64,000 bases of DNA from the NCBI RefSeq assembly GCF_022570735.2, contig NZ_JANCNS010000001.1, positions 434,001-498,000 of the forward strand. The letters are read 5' to 3'. Positions 44,995-53,924 of this stretch are shown piece by piece; the stretch's first letter is position 1, and each line of letters starts with the position of its first letter. This DNA is from Christiangramia oceanisediminis. Lineage in GTDB: Bacteria > Bacteroidota > Bacteroidia > Flavobacteriales > Flavobacteriaceae. The notes under the pieces are model-generated. The model made no database searches. It was not told the origin of the DNA and worked only from the letters and a program-made list of their open reading frames with translations. Both the position numbers and the translations under genes were made by a program.

Positions 44995-46227
44995 TTATTC
45001 CTCAAATTCTGAGCGAAGCACGGCCATTACATCTTTAATGGTCTCTTCCTCAAGGTCTGTACGACGAACAAGATCTTCAACATCCTGCTCCAGCACCGCT
45101 TTCGCAGTATCCAGACCAATTTTTGAAAATTCGGCGATCACCCAATCTTCAATTTCATCTGCGAATTCTTTCAATTCCACATCTTCTTCCACACCTTCAC
45201 GATATACATCTATCTCGTAACCGGTAAGCTGACCGGCAAGACGGATGTTATGACCACCACGACCAATGGCTTTAGAAACCTCTTCAGGCTTCAGCATAAC
45301 CTCAGCAGTTTTGTTCTCTTCATCCATTTTAATGGAAGTAATCTTCGCCGGGCTTAACGCACGGGTTATGAACAATTGCTCGTTATTGGTATAGTTGATC
45401 ACATCTATATTTTCATTCCCCAATTCACGTACGATACTGTGAATCCTGGAACCTTTCATACCTACACAGGCACCAACAGGGTCAATCCTGTCATCATAAG
45501 AATCTACTGCTACCTTGGCTTTCTCACCAGGAACACGAACCACTTTTTTGATAGTGATCAATCCGTCGAAAACTTCAGGAATTTCCTGCTCAAAAAGTTT
45601 CTCAAGGAAACCTGGAGCGGTTCTGGACATGATGATGGTAGGTTTATTTCCTTTTAATTCGACGCTTTCTATGATACCCCTTACATTTTCTCCTTTTCGG
45701 AAGAAATCTGAAGGGATCTGGCGGTCTTTTGGAAGCACGATCTCGTTGCCTTCATCATCTAGTAGAATAATGGCTCTGTGCCTTATATGATGAACTTCTG
45801 CAGTATAGATCTCACCTTCAAGATCTTTGAACTGCTTATAAATATTGGTGTTGTCATGCTCGTGGATCTTCGAGATCAGGTTTTGACGCAAGGCCAGGAT
45901 AGCCCTCCTTCCAAGATCAACCAGCTTAACTTCTTCAGAAACATCTTCCCCTACTTCAAAATCGGGCTCGATCTTTCTTGCCTGAGTCAAAGAGATCTCC
46001 CTGTTAGGATCTTCTACCTCACCATCGGCAACCACAACCCGGTTTCTCCATATTTCAAGATCCCCTTTATCAGGGTTTACAATAATATCAAAATTATCGT
46101 CTTCTCCATACTTTTTCTTCAAAGCATTTCTAAAAACATCCTCCAGGATCGCCATAAGGGTAACCCTGTCTATGAGTTTATCATCTTTAAACTCTGAGAA
46201 TGACTCAATCAACGCGATATTCTCCAT
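44995..46227 (-). CDS. nusA: Transcription termination/antitermination factor NusA
   Basis: A 410-residue RNA polymerase-binding factor that modulates pausing, termination and antitermination. The N-terminal polymerase-binding domain (about 1-125), S1 domain (about 130-205) and two KH domains with VGACVGMKGSRIHSIV and KAIGRGGHNIRLAGQL are present. The two C-terminal acidic repeats of the E. coli protein are absent; an acidic tail ending RSEFEE stands in their place, as usual in this phylum. The gene lies 12 bases after rimP. Confidence 0.97.
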   Translation of the reverse strand: MENIALIESFSEFKDDKLIDRVTLMAILEDVFRNALKKKYGEDDNFDIIVNPDKGDLEIWRNRVVVADGEVEDPNREISLTQARKIEPDFEVGEDVSEEVKLVDLGRRAILALRQNLISKIHEHDNTNIYKQFKDLEGEIYTAEVHHIRHRAIILLDDEGNEIVLPKDRQIPSDFFRKGENVRGIIESVELKGNKPTIIMSRTAPGFLEKLFEQEIPEVFDGLITIKKVVRVPGEKAKVAVDSYDDRIDPVGACVGMKGSRIHSIVRELGNENIDVINYTNNEQLFITRALSPAKITSIKMDEENKTAEVMLKPEEVSKAIGRGGHNIRLAGQLTGYEIDVYREGVEEDVELKEFADEIEDWVIAEFSKIGLDTAKAVLEQDVEDLVRRTDLEEETIKDVMAVLRSEFEE

Positions 46228-46239
46228 ATCAATTTGTGA

Positions 46240-46701
46240 TTAAAATGTTATTTTAACTTTCGCTTCCACAATATCAGAATAAGGCAACACCACCTCTTTC
46301 TGTACCGTATGCTTACCCTTTCCAACCGGTTTTGGCTCCCTTGCCTTCCAGGATAATTTTATCTCATTATCATCAGCAGAATCCAGATCACCCTCAAACT
46401 TATCGTTCTCGGTTTTCACTTTCAATCTGCGACCGATATTCTTTTTGTATTGTCTCGGCATTATCAAAGGCTCAGAGACTCCAGCTGAAGTAACTTCCAG
46501 AGAGAAATCTTCTTCCTCCCTGTCCAGGTTGTGTTCTATCGCGCGGCTAACCAGGATACAATCGTTTACCGAAACTCCCTGATCCCCATCCAGAACCACT
46601 TTAATATGATTACCTGAGTTCACTTCCAGGCTTATTAAAAATAAGGATTTATTTTCTTCAAAGACCTTGTCTGCTAACTTTTCTACCTTCTCCTTCAGCA
46701 T
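46240..46701 (-). CDS. rimP: Ribosome maturation factor RimP
   Basis: A 153-residue protein needed for 30S subunit assembly. The N-terminal KH-like domain ends in [20 protein letters not shown], the family hallmark, and the C-terminal Sm-like domain contains [16 protein letters not shown]. It heads the widespread rimP-nusA-infB order. The short leader includes a terminator-type hairpin 10 bases before the ATG. Confidence 0.96.
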   Translation of the reverse strand: MLKEKVEKLADKVFEENKSLFLISLEVNSGNHIKVVLDGDQGVSVNDCILVSRAIEHNLDREEEDFSLEVTSAGVSEPLIMPRQYKKNIGRRLKVKTENDKFEGDLDSADDNEIKLSWKAREPKPVGKGKHTVQKEVVLPYSDIVEAKVKITF

Positions 46702-46711
46702 GTTTATAAAA

Positions 46712-46731
46712 AGAGGGGACTCATGTCCCCT
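46712..46731 (-). terminator. Terminator-type hairpin in the rimP leader
   Basis: Minus-strand stem GAGGGGAC/GTCCCCTC with a 4-base loop, immediately followed by TTTTT and then, 10 bases after the stem, the rimP ATG. The stem is perfect, 8 pairs with 6 G-C. It lies between the predicted promoter and the gene, so it could attenuate the operon that encodes NusA. Confidence 0.7.
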
Positions 46732-46758
46732 CGCTGTACTTTTTTAGTTTCAACGCTG

Positions 46759-46789
46759 CAAATATAGCAATATTTTCCAAGTTTAAAAA
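46759..46789 (-). promoter_or_regulatory. Promoter for rimP-nusA-infB
   Basis: Minus-strand TTTT (46789-46786), 19 bases, then TATATTTG (46766-46759). The predicted start near 46752 gives a leader of about 50 bases that contains the hairpin at 46712-46731. Confidence 0.5.
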
Positions 46790-46859
46790 CGTGAAAATAA
46801 ATGAATTATTCTTTGTAATTTTAATAGAGCATTTAGTACTAAGCCATTACCTTCCAATC

Positions 46860-47687
46860 ATGAAAAATATTCTTGTTCCCACAGACTTTAGCGACCAGGC
46901 TGAAAAGGCTTTAAAGGTTGCAGCCCAGCTTGCCAGAAAATTTGACGGAGACATTTATCTATTGCATATGCTGGAACTACCCCTGCAACTCATCGATCCT
47001 GTTGGAGGCGGCAGTCAGAACCTGCCTGAAGCGCTGTTTTTCATGAAACTGGCCCATCAGCGTTTCGCTCATCTTATGAAGCAACCTTATCTGGAAGGCA
47101 TTAAAGTCTACGAAACTGTTGAATTTCACCGGGCTTTTGATGGCATTATGGAAATTGGAAAAGAGAAGAACTGCGACCTCATCGTTATGGGTTCACACGG
47201 CGTAAGCGGTTTCCAGGAAATGTTCATAGGTTCCAATACCGAAAAAGTGGTAAGACATTCAGATATCCCCGTCCTGGTGATCAAGAACGACATCACCGAT
47301 TTTGAGATCGAGAACTTCCTTTTTGCTACAGACGGGAACCCGGAACACAAACATACCTTACGAAAGGCGATGAAATTCGCTGAAACAATCCAGGCAAAGC
47401 TTCATCTTTTATTTGTAAATACGCCTAATAATTTTCTTACCAGTGCAGAGGCTTACGAAAAAATGAAGGATTTCACCAGCGATTTTGATCCGGCCTCCTT
47501 TGAGGTTCATATATATAATGACATTAGTGTTGAAAAAGGGATCCTGAATTTTGCCAACAAGCTCAACTCTGGTCTTATTGGAATAAGCACCCACGGCAGA
47601 AAAGGCCTGGCTCATTTCTTTAACGGAAGCATCAGTGAAGACCTGGTGAACCATTCTTCGAGGCCGGTGGTAACCTTTAAGATCTAG
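46860..47687 (+). CDS. Tandem universal stress protein
   Basis: Two UspA domains in one chain of about 275 residues. The ATG at 46860 gives MKNILVPTDFSDQAEKAL, the classic Usp start; a GTG further up at 46791 would add 23 unlikely residues. The first domain ends with the nucleotide motif GSHGVSGFQEMFIGSNTEKVVRHSDIPVLVI; the second has GISTHGRKGLAHFFNGSISEDLVNHSSRPVVTF, a G-2X-G-9X-G-S/T type ATP site. The stop overlaps the stop of the convergent AsmA-like gene by 4 bases. Role in stress survival is by family; the trigger is unknown. Confidence 0.9.
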   Translation: MKNILVPTDFSDQAEKALKVAAQLARKFDGDIYLLHMLELPLQLIDPVGGGSQNLPEALFFMKLAHQRFAHLMKQPYLEGIKVYETVEFHRAFDGIMEIGKEKNCDLIVMGSHGVSGFQEMFIGSNTEKVVRHSDIPVLVIKNDITDFEIENFLFATDGNPEHKHTLRKAMKFAETIQAKLHLLFVNTPNNFLTSAEAYEKMKDFTSDFDPASFEVHIYNDISVEKGILNFANKLNSGLIGISTHGRKGLAHFFNGSISEDLVNHSSRPVVTFKI

Positions 47688-49207
47688 ATGAACGACTTAA
47701 ATGCGCCATTTTTGATCATCAGCCAGAAGTAATTCCAGAAAGACTTCGTCTGGTCCCTTTGTGCCTTTATTTCCTTATAACTTTGCTCTCCTTTCACGGC
47801 CTTGTTGCGTACGATCAGGTTGGCAAGAGCCGAAATGACCTTATTTTTATTTTCACCGTCTTTTTGCAGCACCTCCACCTTAAAGTCGTTATATTCTAGT
47901 TTCATGTCGCCCTTAGCACTGGTGTTATCACCATAAAAATTAAAATACATTTCCAGGATATCGCCAGAGATATGAAGGTTCAACCCCGCTTCGGTGAATT
48001 TGTTCATCTGGCTGGCCTGCAACCTTCCCATTTGTCCGCTTAGCTGAAAAGCATCATTGCGATCACTAATATCGAATTGCCAGTCGATGCTCAAGGGCGC
48101 GCCTTTCATAAAATCGGTATTCGCCGTGACCCTGGTCTTCGGAAAATCATCCCGGCCAAGGCCCATATTGGTTATATTCTGAACGCTAACGTTCAGGTTG
48201 GCAAACTCCACCATTCCCGGAGGCCTATCGGCTTGTATGCGTTCTTCATATTTTATATAAGCATCCGATATCTCAATACTATCGATATTGATCAAAAAAG
48301 GCAGCTTCCTGATAGCCCGGCTGTACAATGGTTTGAACGTGGTATCATCAGGTTTCAGTTTATTGCGGTACACCTCAAAATTCACTCCATTAATATGAGT
48401 AAGAGAATTTTCAAATTTCAGGGAATCGTTTTGAACTGACCATCCAAAATCTTGCATGCTAATGGAATCGATAACCAGGTCATACCAGTCTTTTTCTACC
48501 TCGATGGTTTGCTGATGTCCAGCTTTGGAATATTTCGGCAGGACCTTGAACCCGTTTATCTGCAAATCCAGATCCCGAACAAGGAGTTGCTCCAGGACCA
48601 GTTCCTGTTGCTCACTGAGATCGAAATACAGGCTATCCACTTCCAGATGTTTTAACTGGTACTCAAAAGGCACTTTCTCCTTTAAGCTGGCCGAATCGAT
48701 TCGAACTTCATTCAATTGAAGTTTTTGCAAACTCGCGAAAAGCATCGCGCTGGCCGTATCATTTTCGAACATCTGGAAACTGCCTCCATTCACCCTTACT
48801 TTTTTGATTAGAATTTGTTCCTGAAGTCCACCAGAAGATTTGTCTTTACCAGGATCTTTAGATTCAGATTTATTTTGAGTGATCTTTACCACTGGATTGG
48901 AGATCTGTAATTCCCCTACCACTATATTCTTAGTGGTTAGGTATTTCCAGATACCAATATCATTCAATACTATGGTATCAACCTTAAAATTCTTATTCCT
49001 GAGCTCAACATGAGCATCGATCACTTCGGCGCTGCGATCTAATAACTTGACGTCTACCTTTTCAAAGCTAGTATTGGCGCGGGTTAATTTCTCTTCAAGA
49101 CTTTTTTTGATCTTTCCTTCTAAAAAATTGTTCAGAATTAGTAAGGCTACAGCCAGTATTCCGATAAATACAAGAAGGGACACGGCAATTTTGGAGGATC
49201 TTTTCAA
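47684..49207 (-). CDS. AsmA-like/DUF748 envelope protein
   Basis: A 507-residue protein with one N-terminal helix (about 9-28) and a long beta-rich exported part. Repeating pattern of strands such as VDVKLLDRSAEVIDAHVELRNKNFKVDTI and LNLHISGDILEMYFNFYGDNTSAKGDMKLEYNDFKVEV is the AsmA/TamB-like layout, and the end has a positively charged helix with FWNYFWLMIKNGAFKSF. Such proteins form grooves that carry lipid between membranes; that function here is inferred. It is monocistronic and meets the Usp gene tail to tail. Confidence 0.72.
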   Translation of the reverse strand: MKRSSKIAVSLLVFIGILAVALLILNNFLEGKIKKSLEEKLTRANTSFEKVDVKLLDRSAEVIDAHVELRNKNFKVDTIVLNDIGIWKYLTTKNIVVGELQISNPVVKITQNKSESKDPGKDKSSGGLQEQILIKKVRVNGGSFQMFENDTASAMLFASLQKLQLNEVRIDSASLKEKVPFEYQLKHLEVDSLYFDLSEQQELVLEQLLVRDLDLQINGFKVLPKYSKAGHQQTIEVEKDWYDLVIDSISMQDFGWSVQNDSLKFENSLTHINGVNFEVYRNKLKPDDTTFKPLYSRAIRKLPFLINIDSIEISDAYIKYEERIQADRPPGMVEFANLNVSVQNITNMGLGRDDFPKTRVTANTDFMKGAPLSIDWQFDISDRNDAFQLSGQMGRLQASQMNKFTEAGLNLHISGDILEMYFNFYGDNTSAKGDMKLEYNDFKVEVLQKDGENKNKVISALANLIVRNKAVKGEQSYKEIKAQRDQTKSFWNYFWLMIKNGAFKSFI

Positions 49208-49360
49208 ATTATTGAGAATTTAAAATCCAATTTACAATTCAGAGGCTTGGTACACCATGGTTTAAGAATTTTTAACTTAAAAGTTTGTGAGCCAGAAGTT
49301 ACCCAAGTTAAATTTTCGTCAAACTTGATCGCTAACATTCCCGGTATGGAAATTGGTAAC

Positions 49361-49368
49361 TATATTTG
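49361..49368 (+). promoter_or_regulatory. -7 box for the small membrane protein gene
   Basis: TATATTTG, matching TAnnTTTG, 19 bases before the ATG at 49388. No clear upstream element. Confidence 0.4.
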
Positions 49369-49387
49369 AACAGGTCAAAAATCAACT

Positions 49388-49603
49388 ATGTTTTTTAAAG
49401 TAGGAATAAAGGTATTATTTATAGCGGTAGAGATCTTTTTAGGCTTCTACAGTCTTGTGATCAGCGATAGTTTATTGCTGAAGTTTGCATTTTTTACGGT
49501 TACCGCTGGTATTATCGCTTTTGCCATGCTTAAAACCATTGGCAAAATTCTTCCTGTGGATAAAGATTATTATTCTACCGAAACTGACGAAGACAATATT
49601 TAA
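49388..49603 (+). CDS. Small two-helix membrane protein
   Basis: A 71-residue protein with two hydrophobic segments (about 5-25 and 30-50) and a polar acidic end DKDYYSTETDEDNI. I do not recognise the family. A plausible -7 box precedes it and a strong terminator follows it, so it is very probably an expressed single-gene unit. No function can be assigned. Confidence 0.65.
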   Translation: MFFKVGIKVLFIAVEIFLGFYSLVISDSLLLKFAFFTVTAGIIAFAMLKTIGKILPVDKDYYSTETDEDNI

Positions 49604-49626
49604 GGAATAAATACAATTACGAATAG

Positions 49627-49654
49627 TCCGTCGGTCTTCCCGGCGGATTTTTTT
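49627..49654 (+). terminator. Intrinsic terminator after the small membrane protein gene
   Basis: Stem TCCGTCGG/CCGGCGGA (one G-U) with a 5-base loop and a run of seven T, 24 bases after the stop at 49603. Confidence 0.85.
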
Positions 49655-49684
49655 ATTTATCTTGCTGAACGATATCACACCAAT

Positions 49685-50302
49685 ATGAGGCTTATCTGTC
49701 TGGCCGACACCCATAATCAACACCGCGATCTCGATTTACCCGAAGGAGATATTCTCATTCATGCAGGAGACTGTACCGATGGTGGATCAGCACGGGAAAG
49801 TCTCGATTTTTTAGACTGGTTTAGTGAGCAACCTCATAAACATAAGATCCTGGTACCCGGGAATCACGATTTCTTTTTTGAAAAAGAACATCATAAAGAT
49901 CAAATTCCAGAAAACCTGCATGTACTCATAGGCCAGTCGTTGGAGATCAAGGGTATTAAATTCTGGGGCTCTCCCTATACTCCCGGAATGGCCAACTGGG
50001 CATTTCAACGGGAACGGGGTGCCGAACTCAGGTCACACTGGGAACAGATTCCGCAGGACACTCAAATCCTTATAACCCATACACCGCCGTACGGCATTAT
50101 GGATGATACCGCACGCGGACTAAAACTGGGATGTGAAGAGCTGGCTGGAAAGCTGGAGTCGTTAAAACCTGATTATCACCTGTTCGGCCACATACACCAC
50201 GCTGCCGGCAGCAAGACCTTTTCAAATACTAAATTTTTTAACCTTTCTGTTCTGGACGAGCGCTTCAGGATAATGAACGAACCTGCCGTTATAGAACTGT
50301 AA
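49685..50302 (+). CDS. Calcineurin-like metallophosphoesterase
   Basis: A 205-residue soluble enzyme with all five metal motifs in order: DTH (residues 8-10), GDC in HAGDCTDGG, GNHDFF, THTPPYG, and GHIHHA. The spacing is that of the small class III phosphoesterases related to MPPED/UPF0046. Natural substrate is unknown. The start is set by the ATG at 49685, 30 bases after the terminator of the previous gene; promoter-like T-rich sequence lies in between. Confidence 0.92.
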   Translation: MRLICLADTHNQHRDLDLPEGDILIHAGDCTDGGSARESLDFLDWFSEQPHKHKILVPGNHDFFFEKEHHKDQIPENLHVLIGQSLEIKGIKFWGSPYTPGMANWAFQRERGAELRSHWEQIPQDTQILITHTPPYGIMDDTARGLKLGCEELAGKLESLKPDYHLFGHIHHAAGSKTFSNTKFFNLSVLDERFRIMNEPAVIEL

Positions 50303-50438
50303 GTCTTACTTTTAGCCATTACTGCCTTATCAACCGAAGTTAAAAATTTATTAACTATGGAAGTATTAGTTTTTTTTTAACAGCTTTTGCACTGTCTAGT
50401 AGTATTTTAGCCCTGACTAACGAGACGCAAAAAAGACT

Positions 50439-50768
50439 ATGAATAGAATGACTACTCCAGAAATAATTGACGAAATCAAGAACTTAATTTCGTTCAGCAT
50501 TCAGGAAAGAAATGTGGAAAATAACGGCTTCCAGACGCTACATCGTTCCATTGTGAAGAAGTATTTTGAAGCCAAGCAGGTCGTTATAAATTATGATAAC
50601 CAAACCATCGATATGCAACTACCGGTGGGTCATAGAAAATATACAAGCATCACTTTTGAATGTCAGGATATTGAGCGATTCCTAAAATCATGCCTTAAAA
50701 AGGACGAAAAGAGCCTTTTTTATTACCAGAGCTTGCTTTCCAATTATAATGTGACTTCAGCAGCTTAA
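50439..50768 (+). CDS. Hypothetical protein, 109 residues
   Basis: A soluble mixed helix-strand protein that I do not recognise. Notable stretches are IIDEIKNLISFSIQERNV at the start, VVINYDNQTIDMQLPVGHRKYTS in the middle and DIERFLKSCLKKDEKSLFYYQSLL near the end. It has no signal peptide or cysteine cluster (two lone Cys). A second ATG three codons in could be the real start. A terminator follows the stop. Small alpha-beta fold; function unknown. Confidence 0.62.
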   Translation: MNRMTTPEIIDEIKNLISFSIQERNVENNGFQTLHRSIVKKYFEAKQVVINYDNQTIDMQLPVGHRKYTSITFECQDIERFLKSCLKKDEKSLFYYQSLLSNYNVTSAA

Positions 50769-50798
50769 AAAGCGATCTAGATAAAATATCAACAGAAG

Positions 50799-50825
50799 AG
50801 TTCGGTCCCTACGCCGGACTTTTTT
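50799..50825 (+). terminator. Intrinsic terminator after the hypothetical gene
   Basis: Stem AGTTCGG/CCGGACT (one G-U) followed by six T; lies between two convergent genes, stopping plus-strand transcripts 5 bases before the response-regulator stop. Confidence 0.8.
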
Positions 50826-50829
50826 ATTT

Positions 50830-51207
50830 TTAGTCTGCCGCGATCTCCTTCAGCGTTGCAACCTTAAGAGGCTTGGAAAGAAACCCACGGATTCCGGGAA
50901 ATTCATTTATCTTTTCCTTATCAGAATAAGCGATGGACGATGTCACTATATACACCTTGCTTTGAGTATACAGGTCTGGAAACTCTTCCTGCAGTGACCT
51001 CAAAAACTGCCATCCGTCCATTAAGGGCATATTGATATCCAGCAGGATCACCCTAGGCAGCACAGCCTTTGAAACAAAATTATCCAGCGCATCCTGTGGC
51101 CGCGTATAAAAATACGCCTCACCAAATGCCTGTGACCGCTCGATGAACTTCTTAATGATCGTTTTGTAAACCTCGTCATCATCAATGACCGCTATATCAC
51201 TTTTCAT
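50830..51207 (-). CDS. Stand-alone response regulator receiver
   Basis: A 125-residue receiver domain with no output domain. The acidic pocket is AVIDDDEVY, the phosphorylated aspartate is in VILLDINMPLMDG, the Thr/Ser switch is in YIVTSS and the lysine is in FLSKPLKV. It starts 4 bases inside the end of the kinase gene and so is its partner. Receivers without an output domain act through protein contacts or phosphorelay; the target is unknown. Confidence 0.92.
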   Translation of the reverse strand: MKSDIAVIDDDEVYKTIIKKFIERSQAFGEAYFYTRPQDALDNFVSKAVLPRVILLDINMPLMDGWQFLRSLQEEFPDLYTQSKVYIVTSSIAYSDKEKINEFPGIRGFLSKPLKVATLKEIAAD

Positions 51208-53555
51208 TGGAAGCTTACTTTAAATGTGGTACCTACTCCGGGCTGACTTTTTACCTCTATACCGCCGCCCATCGCATTGATCTGGTTCTTAGTGATGAAC
51301 AATCCCACTCCCCTGGCATCCTTTCTGCCCGAAAAGGTCTTATACAAGCCGAATAATTTGTCCCCGTGTTTTTCTAGATCGATCCCGATCCCGTTATCAC
51401 TGAATTCGAGTTGCCATTTCCCGTTTTCAGGATAGGCTTTCAGCTGGATCTTCAGTTTTCTCGATTCATCAGAATAGCGCAAGGCATTGGTTAGGAAGTT
51501 CAGGATCACACTTTCCATATAGGCCGGGTTAAAATTTACCCGCATCTGCTCCGGAATATCAATATCTATACTGGCACCGGCCTGGCAAATCTGGTGCCTT
51601 AACATTTCAAGGGTCTGGTTGACAACCTCCAGAACCCGGATCGATTCTACCTCGATATCTAAATTGGTATTTATGGAAACCACCTCGTTAAGATCGCTCA
51701 GTGACTGATCCAGGTTAGCCGAAACCTTTTCCAGTAGTTTTAGATAATTTTCCCGTTCCCGCTCGTCCTGCTCGCCGTCTAGCAACTCCAGGATAGATTG
51801 CATATTACTGGAATGAGATCTCAGGTTATGTGATACGATATAGGCAAAATTAAGCAGCCGCTTGTTCTGCTCCATAACCAGCTCGTAGGATTTGACAAGG
51901 TTTAGTTCTGCTTCCCTCTTTTCGGTGATGTCCCTAAGGTTGACCACGAAGCCATTCACATGTTCGGTTTCCAGCATATTTGTAAGAGTGGCGTTCACCC
52001 AGAACCAGTTATCATTGGAATCTTTCACCCTCAGGATGATATCAGTAATGGGTTCAGCTGGCCTGGCATAGGAAGTTTCTACCTTTTCACGCAGCAAATC
52101 CTGATCATCTGGATGTATATAATGTAATACCCCGTTCCCTACAAAATCAATATTTTCATAACCTGAAACTTTGGTGAGCGCAGGAGAATAATAAAGCACC
52201 TCATTTTCGGCATTTATGATCAGGATGATCTCATCTGAATTCTCCACCAGTGACCGGAAGCGTTTTTCATTGTATTTTAAACGCTTCTTGGCATGTACCC
52301 TTGCCGAAACATCCTCCACCAGGGCAATATGCGTGCTGGCTTCTTCACCTTTTGGCCAAAGCGCCGAAACGTTAAGGTTGATCCAGATGACCTCGCCATC
52401 CTTTCGGATAAGCCGCTTCCTGAGACTGTATTCCCTGATCCTGTTCTGTTCCAGGTCATGCATGAGTTCCAGGTTCTCTGCAATATCTTCGGGATGAGAG
52501 ATCTGGGTATGCACCATCTGGTGTAATTCCTTTTTCGAATAGCCCAGCAATTCCCGGAACTTTTTATTGGTTTCCAGGATCTCCCCGGTCTGGGTGTTCA
52601 CCCGTGCCATCCCTATCGCAGCCTGGTTGAAAATTGTACGAAAGCGCATCTCGGTCTCGGCGAGTTCGCCAGCCTGCTGCTGCAGTTTTTCAGCCAGCAA
52701 GGCAGGCTGCTTTAAGGCATTATAAATGATCCAGCCAAAGGAACCCGAAAGCACCAGAATCAACAGGCCAACAGGGATCAGGATATACAAGGGTCTTGAC
52801 GGACTCACCGGAATGATATGGATCTTCCAGTCCCCATCGGGCAGGCTGATCCCTTCGGAATAAGAAAAATCTGAAATCTCAGCTTCAGAAAGGAAGAACT
52901 TTTCTCCCCCGGTTACGGGATCGGTTTTGGAGAACTGGAACCGGTATTCATCCCCCGCGAGATTATGGATACCGGATTGATCGACGAGGTTATCAAAATC
53001 GATAAGAACGGCAACAAATCCCCAGAATTCATTATCTATAAATACGGGCAACCTACCTATCACTGCCATTCCGCCCTGCCTGAGTTCCAGCGGTCCGGCA
53101 AAGAACATCCGCCTCTCGTCGATCGCCTTTAAAGCTTCCTGGTTACGGGTAGAATCCTTTAAAATATTGTAATTGATCGCTTCCTTATTAGGCTCATATG
53201 GATAGACCCTGGTAATGATCCCTTTTGGAACGATCTGTATGCCATCGATATTCGGGTTGTTGTCCACCAGCTGGGGAGCGACCTTATCAAAATTCCTGAT
53301 CTCACCATTCTCATCTACCTGCAAAGCCAGTGAAGTGGCTGCGGAATAGCTATACTTAAGAGACTGCTCAATGTTCTGACCTACCACCTCTACAATGCCG
53401 GACATTTCTCCCTGCCTGTTCTCGAGAAGGATCTGGTAGCGCTGCCATAACATAAATAATCCGGCGACCAGCAGGAACAATCCGGCCAGCAGCCCAAAGA
53501 ATAGAGGCTTCCTATTGGCAATACCTGAAGGATTGGAAGATCGTGTAGTCATCAA
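51204..53555 (-). CDS. Sensor histidine kinase with CHASE and two PAS domains
   Basis: A 783-residue membrane kinase. Order: helix (about 14-36), CHASE extracellular sensor (about 45-255), second helix (about 257-280), PAS-1 (about 300-425), PAS-2 (about 430-555), dimerisation domain with the phosphorylated His in YIVSHNLRSHSSNMQSIL, and the ATPase domain with N box FLTNALRYS, G1 DNGIGIDL and G2 GRKDARGVGLFITKNQ. The H box is of the HNLR type seen in some HWE/HisKA variants rather than the HELR type. A TATATTTG box is found at 53588-53595 on the minus strand. Signal unknown. Confidence 0.92.
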   Translation of the reverse strand: MMTTRSSNPSGIANRKPLFFGLLAGLFLLVAGLFMLWQRYQILLENRQGEMSGIVEVVGQNIEQSLKYSYSAATSLALQVDENGEIRNFDKVAPQLVDNNPNIDGIQIVPKGIITRVYPYEPNKEAINYNILKDSTRNQEALKAIDERRMFFAGPLELRQGGMAVIGRLPVFIDNEFWGFVAVLIDFDNLVDQSGIHNLAGDEYRFQFSKTDPVTGGEKFFLSEAEISDFSYSEGISLPDGDWKIHIIPVSPSRPLYILIPVGLLILVLSGSFGWIIYNALKQPALLAEKLQQQAGELAETEMRFRTIFNQAAIGMARVNTQTGEILETNKKFRELLGYSKKELHQMVHTQISHPEDIAENLELMHDLEQNRIREYSLRKRLIRKDGEVIWINLNVSALWPKGEEASTHIALVEDVSARVHAKKRLKYNEKRFRSLVENSDEIILIINAENEVLYYSPALTKVSGYENIDFVGNGVLHYIHPDDQDLLREKVETSYARPAEPITDIILRVKDSNDNWFWVNATLTNMLETEHVNGFVVNLRDITEKREAELNLVKSYELVMEQNKRLLNFAYIVSHNLRSHSSNMQSILELLDGEQDERERENYLKLLEKVSANLDQSLSDLNEVVSINTNLDIEVESIRVLEVVNQTLEMLRHQICQAGASIDIDIPEQMRVNFNPAYMESVILNFLTNALRYSDESRKLKIQLKAYPENGKWQLEFSDNGIGIDLEKHGDKLFGLYKTFSGRKDARGVGLFITKNQINAMGGGIEVKSQPGVGTTFKVSFQ

Positions 53556-53587
53556 CTCGAGTTAGGGCCGGTTGGAAATTAAGATTT

Positions 53588-53595
53588 CAAATATA
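53588..53595 (-). promoter_or_regulatory. -7 box for the sensor kinase gene
   Basis: TATATTTG on the minus strand, 33 bases before the kinase start. No matching upstream TTTG found. Confidence 0.4.
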
Positions 53596-53710
53596 GGTAA
53601 ATCGCTGTGATTGGGAAGTTTATTTTTTGGTTGTCTGTTTGTAGTCTGTTATGGGTTGTCCGTTGTTGGTTGTTTGGGGTTTAGCTGGGGTTGAAAGTGG
53701 ATAGTTGAGA

Positions 53711-53782
53711 GTGAGACAGTGATACGGTGATGCGGTGAGACGGTAAGACGGTGAGGCGGTGAGGCGGTGATGCGGTGATGCG
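53711..53782. repeat. Octamer tandem array, 9 phased copies
   Basis: Nine consecutive 8-base units GTGAGACA, GTGATACG, GTGATGCG, GTGAGACG, GTAAGACG, GTGAGGCG, GTGAGGCG, GTGATGCG, GTGATGCG with no break in phase. Consensus is GTGAKRCG. Constant GTGA and CG flank a variable middle. Confidence 0.9.
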
Positions 53783-53868
53783 GTGCTAGAGATTCAAGAT
53801 TTAAGATTTAAGGTTGGGAGTATTGAGTATTGAAAATAAAAAATAGTGGAGAGAGGAAAGTGGAGAGT

Positions 53869-53924
53869 GTGAAGCAGTGGTAAAGTGTTTCAGTGATTCA
53901 GTGATTCAGTGAGGCTGTGATGCG
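53869..53924. repeat. Octamer tandem array, 7 looser copies
   Basis: Seven phased 8-base units from GTGAAGCA through GTGATTCA (twice) and GTGAGGCT to GTGATGCG. Same consensus as the array 86 bases earlier, more diverged. Confidence 0.75.

Noticed and set aside
46791-46859. Longer start (GTG at 46791) for the universal stress protein
   Set aside because: The added residues have no homology to Usp and the ATG at 46860 gives the standard KNILVPTDFS start.
53711-53924. Regular octamer repeats could suggest a CRISPR array
   Set aside because: Units are 8 bases, adjacent and without unique spacers, and there are no cas genes. It is a minisatellite, not a CRISPR array.
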